A DNA stretch of 64,000 nt. Source: Streptomyces sp. NBC_01335. Lineage in GTDB: Bacteria > Actinomycetota > Actinomycetes > Streptomycetales > Streptomycetaceae. Position 1 is the first letter of the stretch, and the number at the start of each line of letters is the position of its first letter. Under the pieces are notes generated by a model, which was given only the letters and a program-made list of their open reading frames with translations, did no database searches and was not told the DNA's origin. Shown piece after piece: positions 7,009 through 15,560 of this stretch. The DNA lies in contig NZ_CP108370.1 of NCBI RefSeq assembly GCF_035953295.1, positions 5,175,001 through 5,239,000 of the forward strand. The letters are read 5' to 3'. Both the position numbers and the translations under genes were made by a program.

Positions 7009-9681
7009 CTACCGCACCCCCAGCTCCGCGATCCCGGCCGGCTTCGCCGGGTCCGCCGAGACCACCGTCACCCGCACCGCCCGCGCCGTGGCGCCCGGCA
7101 CGTACGGCTGCCAGGTGCGGCCGTCCGCCGAGGCCTCCACCGTGTGCGAGGCGGGCGGTACGTCGCTCCAGACCGGGGTCACCGAGGTGATCCGCAGGGC
7201 GTGGTCCAGCCGGACCGTGAGGGTGCCGGTGGCCCCGTCGGGGGACCAGGCGGTGGCGGGGGAGCCGTCCACCGCGGCCTGTGCGTAGAGCCCGGGGGAC
7301 TCCGAGTCGGCGGTGGCCGGGCGGCAGCGGGCGGCGTCGTCGGTGGGGGTCAGGTCGGGGCGGCGGGTGGGCAGGACCAGGGTGGAGGCCAGGCGCCTCG
7401 GCCCCGTCGGGGTGTGCACGGTGAACGGGGCGCCCGACACCAGCCGGACCGTGGTGGTGCGGGGCCCGAGCGCGATGTCGTAGGTGCGTCCCCGGTGGCG
7501 CAGCCCCTTCAGCGTGACGCCCGCGCCCAGCTGCGGCGGCAGCACGGGGTCGAGCCGGATGCCGTCCTCGCGGAGGCGCAGCCCGGTCAGGCCGTGGGTG
7601 AAGACCTGGAGGAAGCCGCCCTTGCCGGTGAGGAAGTCCTCGGCGGGGAACCCCGACAGCGGGTCCGAGGCGCCCGCCTTCGCGCCGCGCGCCTCGGAGA
7701 AGAGACCGAACGGGCCGCGCATGAAGGGGCGTACGGAGCGCTGGAGGTACGTGTACGTGGCGCACCCCGGCTCCCCGATGGCGGCGGCGTCGATGGCGTG
7801 CACCGAGTCCGTCATGGCGGGGCCGTCCGGATCGGTGCGGGCGGCGTAGAAGTCGAGGGTGGCCGCGGCGGCGCCCGGCTCCATCGGCCACTCCAGCGGG
7901 TACATCAGCAGCACCGTGTCGGCCTGCTTGATCGTGGAGCCGTTGTACCCCGCGTACTGGAGGAAGATCTTGCGCTCCGCGTCGTACGGGATGCGCAGCC
8001 CGTCCGCGACCCGCTGCCAGGCGGCGGGCGCAGGGTGGCCGAGGATGGCCGCGGCGCGTGCGGCGTCGCGCAGGGCGGTCGCGGCGACCGCGTTGGTGAA
8101 GACCCCGTCGGTGACGCCGTTGCTGTACTCGTCGGGACCGGCGACGTTCACGACCGACCAGCCGCCGTCCGGGTTCGCCGTGGCCCGCGACGCCCAGAAG
8201 TCGGCGATCCCGCTCAGCAGCGGCCAGCCGCGCTCGGCCAGCCAGGTGCGGTCGCCGGTGGCCAGCCAGTACTGCCAGACCGCCAGCGCCACATCGCCCT
8301 GGAGGTGGTTCTGGGTGAGGCAGTGCGGCGGGTCCCAGCTCTGGCACTCGGAGTCCAGGCGGCCCCGGCTCGCGCTGGTCCACGGGTAGAACAGCCCGTC
8401 GTACCCCAGCTTCTCGGCGTTCGCGCGGGCCGCGTCCCGGGTGCGGTAGCGGTACTCCACCACCGTGCGGGCGAGCTCGGGGCGGGTGGCGAGCAGCCCC
8501 GGGTACATCCACGTCTCGGCGTCCCAGAAGATCATGCCCGCGTAGTTGTCGCTGGTCGCACCGGCCGGCGCGATGCTGTCGGAGGCGGCTGGGCGGGTCG
8601 CGGCGAGCAGCCCGTACTGGGCCGCCCGCAGCCACCGCTGGAGGTCCGGGCTGCCCGGCACCAGCACGTCGGAGGACCAGTCGCGGCGCCAGAGCGCCGC
8701 GCTGTCGGCCAGCACCCGCGCCCAGCCGCGCCCCGCCGCCCGCCTCGATGCCGCGCGCGCCGAGGCGAGCGGGGTGGGCGAGGTCAGGGCGGTGTCGACG
8801 CCGACGTACTTCTCGACGGTGTACGACCGCCCCGCGCGCACCCGCAGCTCCCGGACGAGCCCCGCGCCCTTGCCCTGGTCCGGGTCCTGGGCCGGGTCCG
8901 GGTCCTGGCCCCGGTCCGGGGCCGGGCGCAGGGTCTGGACGACCGCGCCGTCCACCTCCGTACCGTGCGTGCGGAAGGTCCCGTCGTCGGCGACCGTCAT
9001 CCGGCGCGCGCCCCGCGCGTCGAGCCGCCCGGTGACCGTCGCCGTGCCGGTCCACCGGGGCGTCAGCGTGAGCCGTACGGCACCGGCGTGGACGTCGGAG
9101 CGGTCCGCCAGGACCTCGTACACCAGGTCGGTGGCCCTGCCGTCCGCGGTGGTCCACCGCAGGGAGGTGCGGACCAGCCCGCAGGCGAGGAAGAGGGTCT
9201 GGCGGTAGTGCGAGATCCGGCCGGACGGGGTGTCCGGGCCGAAGGTCTCCGCGCCGACGCGGAGGTCGAGCGGGGTCCAGCTCGGCAGCGCGGCGAGGAC
9301 CTCGCGCCCCTCGGTGGTGCCGGGCTCGGCCCCGTAGAGGCCGGTGACGAACGCCCCGTCGTAGCGCGGGGTGTAGAGCGGCCAGCCGGTCTTCTCCGGG
9401 CGCTCGGCGTAGCCGGTTCCGGCCGGGGGGACGCGGTGGCCGAGGTAGCCGTTGCCGACGTACGGGTCGTACCCCCCGGCCTCGCCGTACCGGGTGGAGG
9501 TCAGCTCCCACGCCGGGTCGGGCGCGAGTGGAGCGGCGGTGGCCGGCGCCGTCCGGGCCGTGCAGGAGGGCGGGGCGGGGGAGGGCCGTGGGCCCTGGGC
9601 GGACACCTGGCCCGGCGTCACGATCATGGTCAGCAGAGCGGTGGTCAGGCAGCCGACGAGGGAGGTGCGCGCATGGGTCAC
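7009..9681 (-). CDS. Secreted GH65-family glycoside hydrolase with C-terminal discoidin-type domain
   Basis: The 890-residue product begins with a Sec signal peptide (positive VTHAR, hydrophobic stretch, cut near VSA). It contains the GH65 N-terminal beta-sandwich and an (alpha/alpha)6 barrel with the signature VAGPDEYSNGV; Glu518 is the expected general acid. WDAETWMYPG and NHLQGDVAL are further family motifs. Residues from about 760 to the end resemble an F5/8 type C (carbohydrate-binding) module. GH65 hydrolases act on alpha-glucosides such as trehalose, and the phosphorylases of the family are usually cytoplasmic, so an extracellular acid-trehalase-like hydrolase is likely. A short Asp-Pro-Gln repeat (PDRGQDPDPAQDPDQG) interrupts the N-terminal domain. 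GTG 9681 is chosen because the signal peptide begins there. Confidence 0.85.
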   Translation of the reverse strand: MTHARTSLVGCLTTALLTMIVTPGQVSAQGPRPSPAPPSCTARTAPATAAPLAPDPAWELTSTRYGEAGGYDPYVGNGYLGHRVPPAGTGYAERPEKTGWPLYTPRYDGAFVTGLYGAEPGTTEGREVLAALPSWTPLDLRVGAETFGPDTPSGRISHYRQTLFLACGLVRTSLRWTTADGRATDLVYEVLADRSDVHAGAVRLTLTPRWTGTATVTGRLDARGARRMTVADDGTFRTHGTEVDGAVVQTLRPAPDRGQDPDPAQDPDQGKGAGLVRELRVRAGRSYTVEKYVGVDTALTSPTPLASARAASRRAAGRGWARVLADSAALWRRDWSSDVLVPGSPDLQRWLRAAQYGLLAATRPAASDSIAPAGATSDNYAGMIFWDAETWMYPGLLATRPELARTVVEYRYRTRDAARANAEKLGYDGLFYPWTSASRGRLDSECQSWDPPHCLTQNHLQGDVALAVWQYWLATGDRTWLAERGWPLLSGIADFWASRATANPDGGWSVVNVAGPDEYSNGVTDGVFTNAVAATALRDAARAAAILGHPAPAAWQRVADGLRIPYDAERKIFLQYAGYNGSTIKQADTVLLMYPLEWPMEPGAAAATLDFYAARTDPDGPAMTDSVHAIDAAAIGEPGCATYTYLQRSVRPFMRGPFGLFSEARGAKAGASDPLSGFPAEDFLTGKGGFLQVFTHGLTGLRLREDGIRLDPVLPPQLGAGVTLKGLRHRGRTYDIALGPRTTTVRLVSGAPFTVHTPTGPRRLASTLVLPTRRPDLTPTDDAARCRPATADSESPGLYAQAAVDGSPATAWSPDGATGTLTVRLDHALRITSVTPVWSDVPPASHTVEASADGRTWQPYVPGATARAVRVTVVSADPAKPAGIAELGVR

Positions 9682-9812
9682 CCGTACGAAAATAGGGACG
9701 CGACCGGCGGGCGCCCGGCGCGGCACGGCCGGCCACGCGTACGGCAGGCGGACGGCCGACGGGGCTGCCCGCCGGATGGAGCAGCGGCGCCCGTGGACGC
9801 CCCCGCGCCACG

Positions 9813-9988
9813 CTGAACGCGGACGAGGGCGAGGGCGAAGGAAGGGGACTCGCCTCGATGCTCCTGCTCTTCGCCCCGGAGCTCCGCGGGAGGAGTACGT
9901 CGAGAAGGCGGCCGAGGCCGTCCACTGGTCAAAGGAGGAGCGCGCGGAGTTCTTCGTCAAGCACGACACCCACTGGGCGGGCGACTGA
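9813..9988 (+). pseudogene. Possible relic of a small ORF, frameshifted
   Basis: In the 314-base gap between two minus-strand genes, one plus frame reads LASMLLLFAPELR. A second frame continues REEYVEKAAEAVHWSKEE and RAEFFVKHDTHWAGD to a TGA at 9986-9988. Dropping two G residues near 9890 joins them smoothly (APELREEYVEKAAE), which suggests a frameshifted gene end. The start is unclear and I do not recognise the family. The rest of the gap (9682-9812) shows nothing. Confidence 0.35.
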
Positions 9989-9995
9989 CGCACCC

Positions 9996-11123
9996 TCAGG
10001 CGGCCATCCCCGTCTTGAGGCCCGCGCCGCACACCGGGACCACGACGCTGCCGTCCGTCCACCCGCCGACCGCCGCCCAGCAGGCCACGGCCGTGGTCTC
10101 CGCGTAGAGCCCGCGCCGGGCCAGATCCCGCTGGGCCTCCCGGATCTGCTCCTCCGTCACCGTGCGGAAGGTGCCGCCGGATTCGCGTACCGCCGCCAGG
10201 ATCTGCGCCGCGCGCGGCGGGTCCGCGATGGCGATGCCCTCGGCGAGCGTCGGCGCCGGGGCCGCCGGCTGCCGCAGGGCGGCCGCACCGGCGTGGAAGC
10301 CGGCGGCGAGCGGGGAGACCGCCTCCGCCTGGACGGCGATCAGGGCGGGGCGCCGGTCGACGAGGCCCTGCGCGAGGAGTTCGGCGGTGGCGAGGGCGGC
10401 GCCGAGCAGCAGGGTGCCGTTGCCGACCGGAACCGCCAGGGCGTCGGGGAGCCGGCCGCCGAGGTCCTCCCAGAGTTCGTACACGTAGGTCTTGGTGCCG
10501 TGCAGGAAGTACGGGTTGAAGACGTGCGAGGCGTAGAAGGTGCCCGGCTCGTCGGCGGCGGCGCGGGCAGCCAGCGCGGTGGCCGTACGGTCGCCGGGGA
10601 CGATCTCCAGCCGGGCGCCGTGGGCCCGGATCTGCTCGGTCTTCTTGGCCGAGGTGCCCTCGGGGACGTACACCGTGCACGGCAGTCCGGCGCGGGCGCA
10701 GTAGGCGGCGACGGAGGTGCCCGCGTTGCCGCTGCTGTCCGCGACGACCCGGTCCGGTCCCAGGCGCCGCGCGAGCTCCGCCAGCATCACCGCGCCGCGG
10801 TCCTTGAAGGAGAGCGTCGGCATGAGGTGGTCGAGCTTCGCCGAGACGGTGCCGGTGAGCGCGACCAGCGGCGTACGCCCCTCACCGAGCGAGACGGCGG
10901 GGTCGGCGAGCGGCAGTGCCTCCCGGTAGCGCCACAGGGAGTTGACGCGCCTCGCGAGGGTGTTCCGGTCGAGCGGCCCCGCCGGGGTGAAGTCGAGGTC
11001 CCACGGGCCTCGGCACTCCGGGCAGCACCAGTGCGCGGTGGCGGCGTCGGCCGTGGTCCCGTCCCGCGGGCAGCGGTACGGCGGCAGGGGCGGGGGCGGA
11101 GGGGCGGTCACCGGTGCGGGCAT
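9996..11123 (-). CDS. Threonine-synthase-like PLP-dependent enzyme (fold type II)
   Basis: The 375-residue protein has an N-terminal zinc-ribbon-like segment with Cys18, Cys33, Cys34 and Cys37, then SLGEGRTPL. The PLP lysine lies in LSFKDRG (Lys107). Substrate-loop SSGNAGTS follows at 130-137 and the phosphate-binding loop VGNGTLLLG later. This is the layout of threonine synthase (O-phosphohomoserine to threonine). Related enzymes of the same fold act on other beta- or gamma-substituted amino acids, so the exact reaction is not certain. It is not next to homoserine genes, so it may be a secondary paralogue. ATG 11123 is chosen; upstream in-frame sequence is Arg/Pro-rich and not coding-like. 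It is monocistronic. Confidence 0.8.
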   Translation of the reverse strand: MPAPVTAPPPPPLPPYRCPRDGTTADAATAHWCCPECRGPWDLDFTPAGPLDRNTLARRVNSLWRYREALPLADPAVSLGEGRTPLVALTGTVSAKLDHLMPTLSFKDRGAVMLAELARRLGPDRVVADSSGNAGTSVAAYCARAGLPCTVYVPEGTSAKKTEQIRAHGARLEIVPGDRTATALAARAAADEPGTFYASHVFNPYFLHGTKTYVYELWEDLGGRLPDALAVPVGNGTLLLGAALATAELLAQGLVDRRPALIAVQAEAVSPLAAGFHAGAAALRQPAAPAPTLAEGIAIADPPRAAQILAAVRESGGTFRTVTEEQIREAQRDLARRGLYAETTAVACWAAVGGWTDGSVVVPVCGAGLKTGMAA

Positions 11124-11465
11124 GGGGCCAGCCTGCCAGCCGCCGGGGCGGCCCGGGTGCCTACGGAGCAGATCGCGTGGCCCGCGTGCGCCCCGCGCAC
11201 TCCCCGCACACGGAGGCCGCGGACCCGGGCGACCACCCGTGCGGGCCGGTCGCCGGGGAGGCACGTGTCACTTCCTCCGGCTTCCGGCGCTTGCGGAGGG
11301 CGCGAAGTGGGCAGAGAACGGCCGGGAGAGCTGTGGTGATGCCGTTCGGACCATGCGTGGAGCGCCTCCGAATCATCACTTTGAGTGAAACCCTGGCCAT
11401 TGCTTGTCTTGCACCACTCACGGTTGCGACTCTGTTGCGGTCTGTCAACTTGTTGGGAGTGGCCA
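11124..11465. other. Divergent intergenic region between the PLP enzyme and the GntR gene
   Basis: These 342 bases must hold promoters for both divergent genes. Composition turns AT-richer at about 11350-11460, just before the GntR gene. GGGAG at 11455-11459 is the likely ribosome binding site for GTG 11466. I see no convincing palindrome or -10/-35 pair. Confidence 0.4.
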
Positions 11466-12218
11466 GTGACTTTCGGTGAGCAGCCCGCCTATCTGCGCGT
11501 GGCGAGCGATCTGCGGGAGAAGATCGTCAAGGGAGCGCTGCCGCCCCATACCCGTCTGCCGTCCCAGGCGCGCATCCGTGAGGAGTACGGCGTCTCGGAC
11601 ACCGTCGCGCTGGAGGCGCGGAAGGTCCTCATGGCCGAGGGGCTGGTGGAGGGGCGCTCCGGCTCCGGTACGTACGTCCGGGCGCGTCCGGTGCCGCGCA
11701 GGATCGCCCGGTCCGGCTACCGGCCCGGGTCGGGGTCGAGTCCGTTCCGTCAGGAGCAGAGCGCGGAAGGCGTGCGCGGCACCTGGGAGTCCAGGAGCGA
11801 GCAGGAGGAGGCCGGTCCGGAGATCGCCGCGCGCCTCGGCATCGAGCCGGGGGAGCGGGTCATGCGCACCCGGTACGTCTTCCGGGACGCGGGCGAGCCG
11901 ATGATGCTCTCGACCTCCTGGGAGCCGCTCGCGGTCACCGGGCGGACCCCGGTGATGCTCCCCGAGGAGGGGCCGCTGGGCGGCTGCGGGGTGGTCGACC
12001 GGATGGCGGCGATCGACATCGTGGTGGACAACGTGACCGAGGAGGTCGGCGCCCGGCCGGGACTGGCGGACGAACTCGGCGACCTCGGCGGGGTGCCGGG
12101 CCACGTGGTCATGGTCATCGCGCGCACCTACTACGCGGGCGGGCAGGCGGTCGAGACCGCCGACGTGGTCGTCCCCGCCGACCGCTACCGCGTCGCCTAC
12201 CACCTGCCGGTCAGGTAG
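11466..12218 (+). CDS. GntR-family transcription regulator, HutC (UTRA) subfamily
   Basis: The 250-residue protein has a winged helix-turn-helix at about 5-75 (YLRVASDLREKIVKG, LPSQARIREEYGVSDTVALEARKVL, GRSGSGTYV). A UTRA ligand-binding domain follows at about 95-245 (RLGIEPGERVMRTRYVF, ending ADVVVPADRYRVAYHLP). It is a cytoplasmic, probably dimeric repressor sensing a small metabolite. GTG 11466 is chosen for the GGGAG at proper distance and the family-typical start. The next gene downstream in the same direction is a nucleobase-type permease 416 bases away, so it may control that permease, but no shared operator was found. Ligand unknown. Confidence 0.9.
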   Translation: MTFGEQPAYLRVASDLREKIVKGALPPHTRLPSQARIREEYGVSDTVALEARKVLMAEGLVEGRSGSGTYVRARPVPRRIARSGYRPGSGSSPFRQEQSAEGVRGTWESRSEQEEAGPEIAARLGIEPGERVMRTRYVFRDAGEPMMLSTSWEPLAVTGRTPVMLPEEGPLGGCGVVDRMAAIDIVVDNVTEEVGARPGLADELGDLGGVPGHVVMVIARTYYAGGQAVETADVVVPADRYRVAYHLPVR

Positions 12219-12594
12219 GGCCGCCCCCCGGCCCGCCCCCTGGCCCGCCCGCCCGCCGTGCCCCCGCCCGCCGCGCCCCCGGCCGGTCCATCCCCGGCCG
12301 GTCCGCCGGACTGCCGCGTCCCCGGTCCCAGTCCGTCCCCCGCCCACGTGTCACCCGCCCGCCGCCCGCCCGTGACATGCCCGTCGCGACCCGCCGCGAG
12401 CCGTCGAGGGCGGCTCGCCGGGCGGCCCGCTGGAGGGTCGGCCGGCGGCTCGGCCGGCGGGTCCAGCGGCGGGCCGACCGGTGGGCGGTGCGGCGTGTCC
12501 GGGGCCGGTGACACAGACTTAACCCCCCGTCACCTGCCGTAACTCCCGGGCAACGCCCGGCGCCCGCGGCCCGTCATGTTCGGCTCCTACCTTC
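12219..12594. other. GC-rich spacer between the GntR gene and the permease gene
   Basis: This stretch is extremely GC-rich and full of short CCGCCC and CGGCCGGCGG runs. No reading frame looks coded on either strand. From about 12510 it becomes more balanced (GACTTAACC, GTCACCTGCCGTAAC) and should carry the permease promoter, but no clear -10/-35 pair can be named. Confidence 0.4.
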
Positions 12595-12620
12595 CGGTCC
12601 GTTGCCGCACCAACGGACCG
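12595..12620. promoter_or_regulatory. 10-bp inverted repeat before the NCS1 permease gene
   Basis: CGGTCCGTTG (12595-12604) is exactly inverted at 12611-12620 with a 6-bp spacer, ending 14 bases before ATG 12635. It is either an operator, possibly for the upstream GntR regulator, or a 5' leader hairpin. It leaves room for GGACGGGA as the ribosome binding site. Confidence 0.5.
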
Positions 12621-12634
12621 AGGACGGGACCCTC

Positions 12635-14395
12635 ATGACGGACATCGCACCACCCACCACGGCCGAGACCCCGCACCTTTCGCCGCAGCCCCCCGAGCCC
12701 GGGGGCGCGTCCGGCTCCGGCGGGCCGGCCCGCAGCTACGCGGCGCTCGCCGCCGACGAGAGCCGCGAGGACTACTCGCTGCGCTACGCCCCGCACGCGT
12801 TCCGCCGCTGGTCGCCCGGGACGGTCGCGGGTACCGCGCTCGGTGGCATCGCCTACCTCGCGGACTTCGCGATCGGCGCCTCGATCGTCTTCACCTACGG
12901 CTTCACCAGCGGTTTCGCGTCGATCCTGACCGCCGCCGCGATCATCTTCCTCACCGGCATCCCCATCGCCCGGGCCTGCGCCACGTACGGCCTGGACATG
13001 GACCTGGTCACCCGGGGCGCCGGCTTCGGCTACTTCGGCTCGACGCTGACCTCGCTCATCTACGCGTCGTTCACCTTCATCTTCTTCGCGCTCGAAGGCT
13101 CGATCATGGCGCAGGCCATGCACCAGGCGATCGGGCTGCCGGTCCAGGTCGGCTATCTGCTCACCACGCTGATCGTGATCCCGATCGTGTTCCGGGGCAT
13201 GGGCGCGCTCGCCAAGGTGCAGGCGTGGACCCAGCCCGTCTGGATCATCGGCATGATCCTGCCGTTCCTGGTGCTCGCCTTCGAAGCCCCGGACGCCTGG
13301 GGCTCGTTCAGCTCCTTCGGCGGTACGGAGGGCGCCGGCTCGGGCTTCTCCTGGCTCGGGTTCGGGCTCGGCACCGGGGTGGCGCTCTCGCTGATCGCCC
13401 AGATCGGCGAGCAGGCGGACTACCTCCGCTTCATGCCCGCGAAGACCGAGGCCAACAAGCGCCGCTGGAACCTCGCGGTGCTCGCCGCCGGGCCCGGCTG
13501 GGTGATCATCGGCGCCGCCAAGCAGCTCGGCGGCGCGTTCCTCGCCTTCGTCGCGCTGGAGGCGGTCGGCAAGACGCACGCGCTGGAGCCGATCGCCCCG
13601 CAGATCGAGGCGCTCAAGCCCTGGCTCGGCGGGTTCGCCCTGCCGGCCGCGGCGATCTTCGTCATCGTCTCCCAGGTCAAGATCAACGTGACGAACGCCT
13701 ACAGCGGCTCGCTCTCCTGGTCGAACTTCTTCTCCCGGATCACCCACCGGCACCCCGGGCGGGTCTGGTACATCTTCCTCAACCTCGCCATCGCGCTGAC
13801 GCTGATGGAGATGGACATGTTCGCGGCCCTCAACAAGCTGCTGGGCTTCTACTCCAACGTCGGCATCGCCTGGATCGCGGCCGTCGCCGCCGACCTCGTC
13901 ATCAACAAGCGGATCGGGCTCAGCCCGCCGTACATCGAGTTCAAGCGCGCCTACCTCTACGCGGTGAACCCGGCGGGCTTCGGCGCCATGGTGATCGCTT
14001 CGGTCGTCTCGATCCTGGCATTTTTCGGCCTCTTCGGTGAGTACGCGGAAGCCTTCTCCACGTTCATCGCGGCGGGGCTCGCCGTGACGCTCTGCCCGCT
14101 GATCGCCTGGGCGACGAAGGGCAAGTACTACCTGGCCCGGCCCAATCCGGTGAACGGCCCCGACGTGGCGGTCGAGGACATCACCGCCACCCACACCTGC
14201 GCGGTCTGCGAGGCGGCCTACGAGCTGCCGGACGTCGCCGACTGCCCCGTCCACGCGGGCCCCGTCTGCTCGCTCTGCTGCTCGCTGGACGCCACCTGCG
14301 GCGACGCCTGCCGGAAGGCGCCGGCGGCCGGACCGGTGCTGATGCCCCTGCCCACGGTGCGGACGGCCGGTGCCGCGGAGGCGGGGAGAGGGTGA
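12635..14395 (+). CDS. NCS1-family purine/cytosine permease with a Cys-rich C-terminal tail
   Basis: The 586-residue protein has about 12 membrane segments and NCS1 signatures (FAIGASIVFTYGF, LDMDLVTRGAGFGYFGS, QIGEQADYLRFMP, VKINVTNAYSGSLSWSNFFS). The family imports nucleobases, hydantoins or vitamins with H+ or Na+. The odd part is the end: eight cysteines at residues 522, 525, 537, 545, 548, 549, 555 and 559, plus His540, arranged CxxC, CPxH and CSLCCSLD. This resembles a zinc-binding module. I recall similar cysteine motifs in transporter-histidine kinase fusions, but there is no kinase here. ATG 12635 follows GGACGGGA. It lies downstream of a GntR regulator. Substrate not assignable. Confidence 0.85.
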   Translation: MTDIAPPTTAETPHLSPQPPEPGGASGSGGPARSYAALAADESREDYSLRYAPHAFRRWSPGTVAGTALGGIAYLADFAIGASIVFTYGFTSGFASILTAAAIIFLTGIPIARACATYGLDMDLVTRGAGFGYFGSTLTSLIYASFTFIFFALEGSIMAQAMHQAIGLPVQVGYLLTTLIVIPIVFRGMGALAKVQAWTQPVWIIGMILPFLVLAFEAPDAWGSFSSFGGTEGAGSGFSWLGFGLGTGVALSLIAQIGEQADYLRFMPAKTEANKRRWNLAVLAAGPGWVIIGAAKQLGGAFLAFVALEAVGKTHALEPIAPQIEALKPWLGGFALPAAAIFVIVSQVKINVTNAYSGSLSWSNFFSRITHRHPGRVWYIFLNLAIALTLMEMDMFAALNKLLGFYSNVGIAWIAAVAADLVINKRIGLSPPYIEFKRAYLYAVNPAGFGAMVIASVVSILAFFGLFGEYAEAFSTFIAAGLAVTLCPLIAWATKGKYYLARPNPVNGPDVAVEDITATHTCAVCEAAYELPDVADCPVHAGPVCSLCCSLDATCGDACRKAPAAGPVLMPLPTVRTAGAAEAGRG

Positions 14396-14452
14396 TCGCC
14401 CCTGGGGCGGTCGGCGCCCGCGCGGCGCGGTAGGGTCCCGTTCTCCGCTTCG

Positions 14453-14478
14453 GGGGCGCATCCGGACGGATGCGCCCC
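14453..14478 (+). terminator. Terminator hairpin after the permease gene
   Basis: Arms 14453-14464 (GGGGCGCATCCG) and 14467-14478 pair perfectly around a 2-base loop. The hairpin starts 58 bases after the permease stop. It lacks a T-run. Confidence 0.75.
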
Positions 14479-14635
14479 GTGTATGGCCGGTTCCGTATCT
14501 CTTTGTGCGATTCCGCATTCGCTGAGTGAAGGTCAGGCGTACGCTCCGGCATATGCGCACAGCGATTTCCTGGGGATCGTCCTATGAGATGTGCAGACCG
14601 GTGGGGAGAGGGGCAGCATGCTCGGGAGGAGCACG

Positions 14636-14818
14636 ATGAGTGACAGCGCAGCTGTCCTCCCGTGGCTGGTGATACGGCAGGACATCAACGGCAGTACGTA
14701 CCGGGTCGGCCGATACGCCACCCAAGAAGAGGCACAGAAGGTCGCGGACAGGTTCGACACCCGGGAGCACCAGCAGCTCTACTGGGTCGAACGCGCGGGT
14801 GAGACCGCCCGCCCCTGA
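14636..14818 (+). CDS. Small conserved SPOR-like protein
   Basis: The 60-residue protein reads LPWLVIRQDINGSTYRVGRYA, then QEEAQKVADRFD and QQLYWVER. That is a beta-alpha-beta pattern resembling SPOR-type repeats (a residue-skip motif on YRVGRYATQEEAQ). Very similar short proteins occur throughout Streptomyces, by memory. There is no signal peptide or membrane segment, so a cytoplasmic location is likely and a peptidoglycan-binding role is not supported. ATG 14636 is preceded by GGGAGGA at 14624-14630. Upstream in-frame ATG 14618 is possible but lies before that ribosome binding site. It appears monocistronic, followed at once by a terminator. Function unknown. Confidence 0.8.
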   Translation: MSDSAAVLPWLVIRQDINGSTYRVGRYATQEEAQKVADRFDTREHQQLYWVERAGETARP

Positions 14819-14838
14819 CCGACGACCCGCGCCACCGG

Positions 14839-14876
14839 CGGCCGGGCACCCTCCCTGACCAGGGGGTGCCCGGCCG
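14839..14876 (+). terminator. Terminator hairpin after the small SPOR-like gene
   Basis: Arms 14839-14851 (CGGCCGGGCACCC) and 14864-14876 are perfectly complementary with a 12-base loop. It starts 21 bases after the stop codon at 14818. Confidence 0.8.
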
Positions 14877-15028
14877 TCGTCGTGCGTCCCGCCGGTGCCG
14901 TGGCCTCCGGCGCGCACTCCCTCCCCGCCCGCGCCGGTGCGCGCCCCCGGGCTCGGAACGCGCCGCCGCGCGAAGGTAGGGTCCGGCTGACCGGCCTGAC
15001 CGCCAGGCCGGGGAACGAAGGCGGAGCG

Positions 15029-15430
15029 ATGCCGGCCCTGATCGACACGGTGGCGTGGGTACGAGTGGAGAGCGGCAGGATTCTCTGCGCGCGGTCGAAG
15101 GGGAAGGACATCTTCTACATCCCCGGCGGCAAGCGGGAGGCGGGGGAGAGCGACCTCCAGACCCTGCTGCGGGAGGTGGAGGAGGAGCTCGCGGTGGCCC
15201 TCGACCCGGCGACCGTCGCGCACGCGGGGGTCTACGAAGCGCAGGCGCACGGGCACGCGGACGGCGTCGTGGTGCGGATGAGCTGCTACTACGGCGACTA
15301 CCTGGGCACGGTGGTGGCGAGCAACGAGATCGACGAGGTGGCCTGGTTCACCTACGCGGACCGGCCGCTCGTCGCCCCGGTCGACCAGGTGCTCTTCGAC
15401 GATCTCCACGCGGCCGGCGTGCTGGCCTGA
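15029..15430 (+). CDS. Nudix hydrolase
   Basis: The 133-residue protein carries a full Nudix box: Gly34, Glu40, Arg48-Glu49, Glu52 and Glu53, following IPGGKREAGES. Nudix enzymes hydrolyse nucleoside diphosphates linked to another moiety, using Mg2+ held by the box glutamates. The compact single-domain form with FYIPGGK and a late EVAWF segment resembles MutT/ADP-ribose-type housecleaning enzymes, but the substrate is open. ATG 15029 follows GAACGAAGGCGGAGC. No neighbour is obviously linked; the next gene begins 130 bases on, behind its own dyad. Confidence 0.9.
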   Translation: MPALIDTVAWVRVESGRILCARSKGKDIFYIPGGKREAGESDLQTLLREVEEELAVALDPATVAHAGVYEAQAHGHADGVVVRMSCYYGDYLGTVVASNEIDEVAWFTYADRPLVAPVDQVLFDDLHAAGVLA

Positions 15431-15476
15431 GCCGCCCCCGCACCCGTAGGACCGGTGCACCCGTATGACCCATTGG

Positions 15477-15492
15477 TCACGATCTGTCGTGA
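15477..15492. promoter_or_regulatory. Short dyad in the promoter region of the HATPase gene
   Basis: TCACGA (15477-15482) is inverted at 15487-15492 across a 4-base spacer, in a more AT-rich patch between the Nudix stop and the start at 15561. A regulator site is possible; the arms are short. Confidence 0.3.
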
Positions 15493-15560
15493 TACACGAT
15501 GAATTCCGGGTATGTCCACAGTGACCCCTCGCAGGATGAACCCGCTGTCGGCCCCGGGAA

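Noticed and set aside
5983..9816. A 1277-codon plus-strand open frame opposite the rsbQ and GH65 genes
   Set aside because: It is antisense to clearly conserved proteins with catalytic motifs on the minus strand. Its own product is Arg/Gly/Val-rich with no domain. Long antisense frames are common at this GC content.
7009..10680. A 1223-codon minus-strand frame joining the GH65 protein to sequence under the PLP enzyme
   Set aside because: The upstream part is an out-of-frame shadow of the PLP-enzyme gene. The signal peptide begins at GTG 9681, so only 7009-9681 is real.
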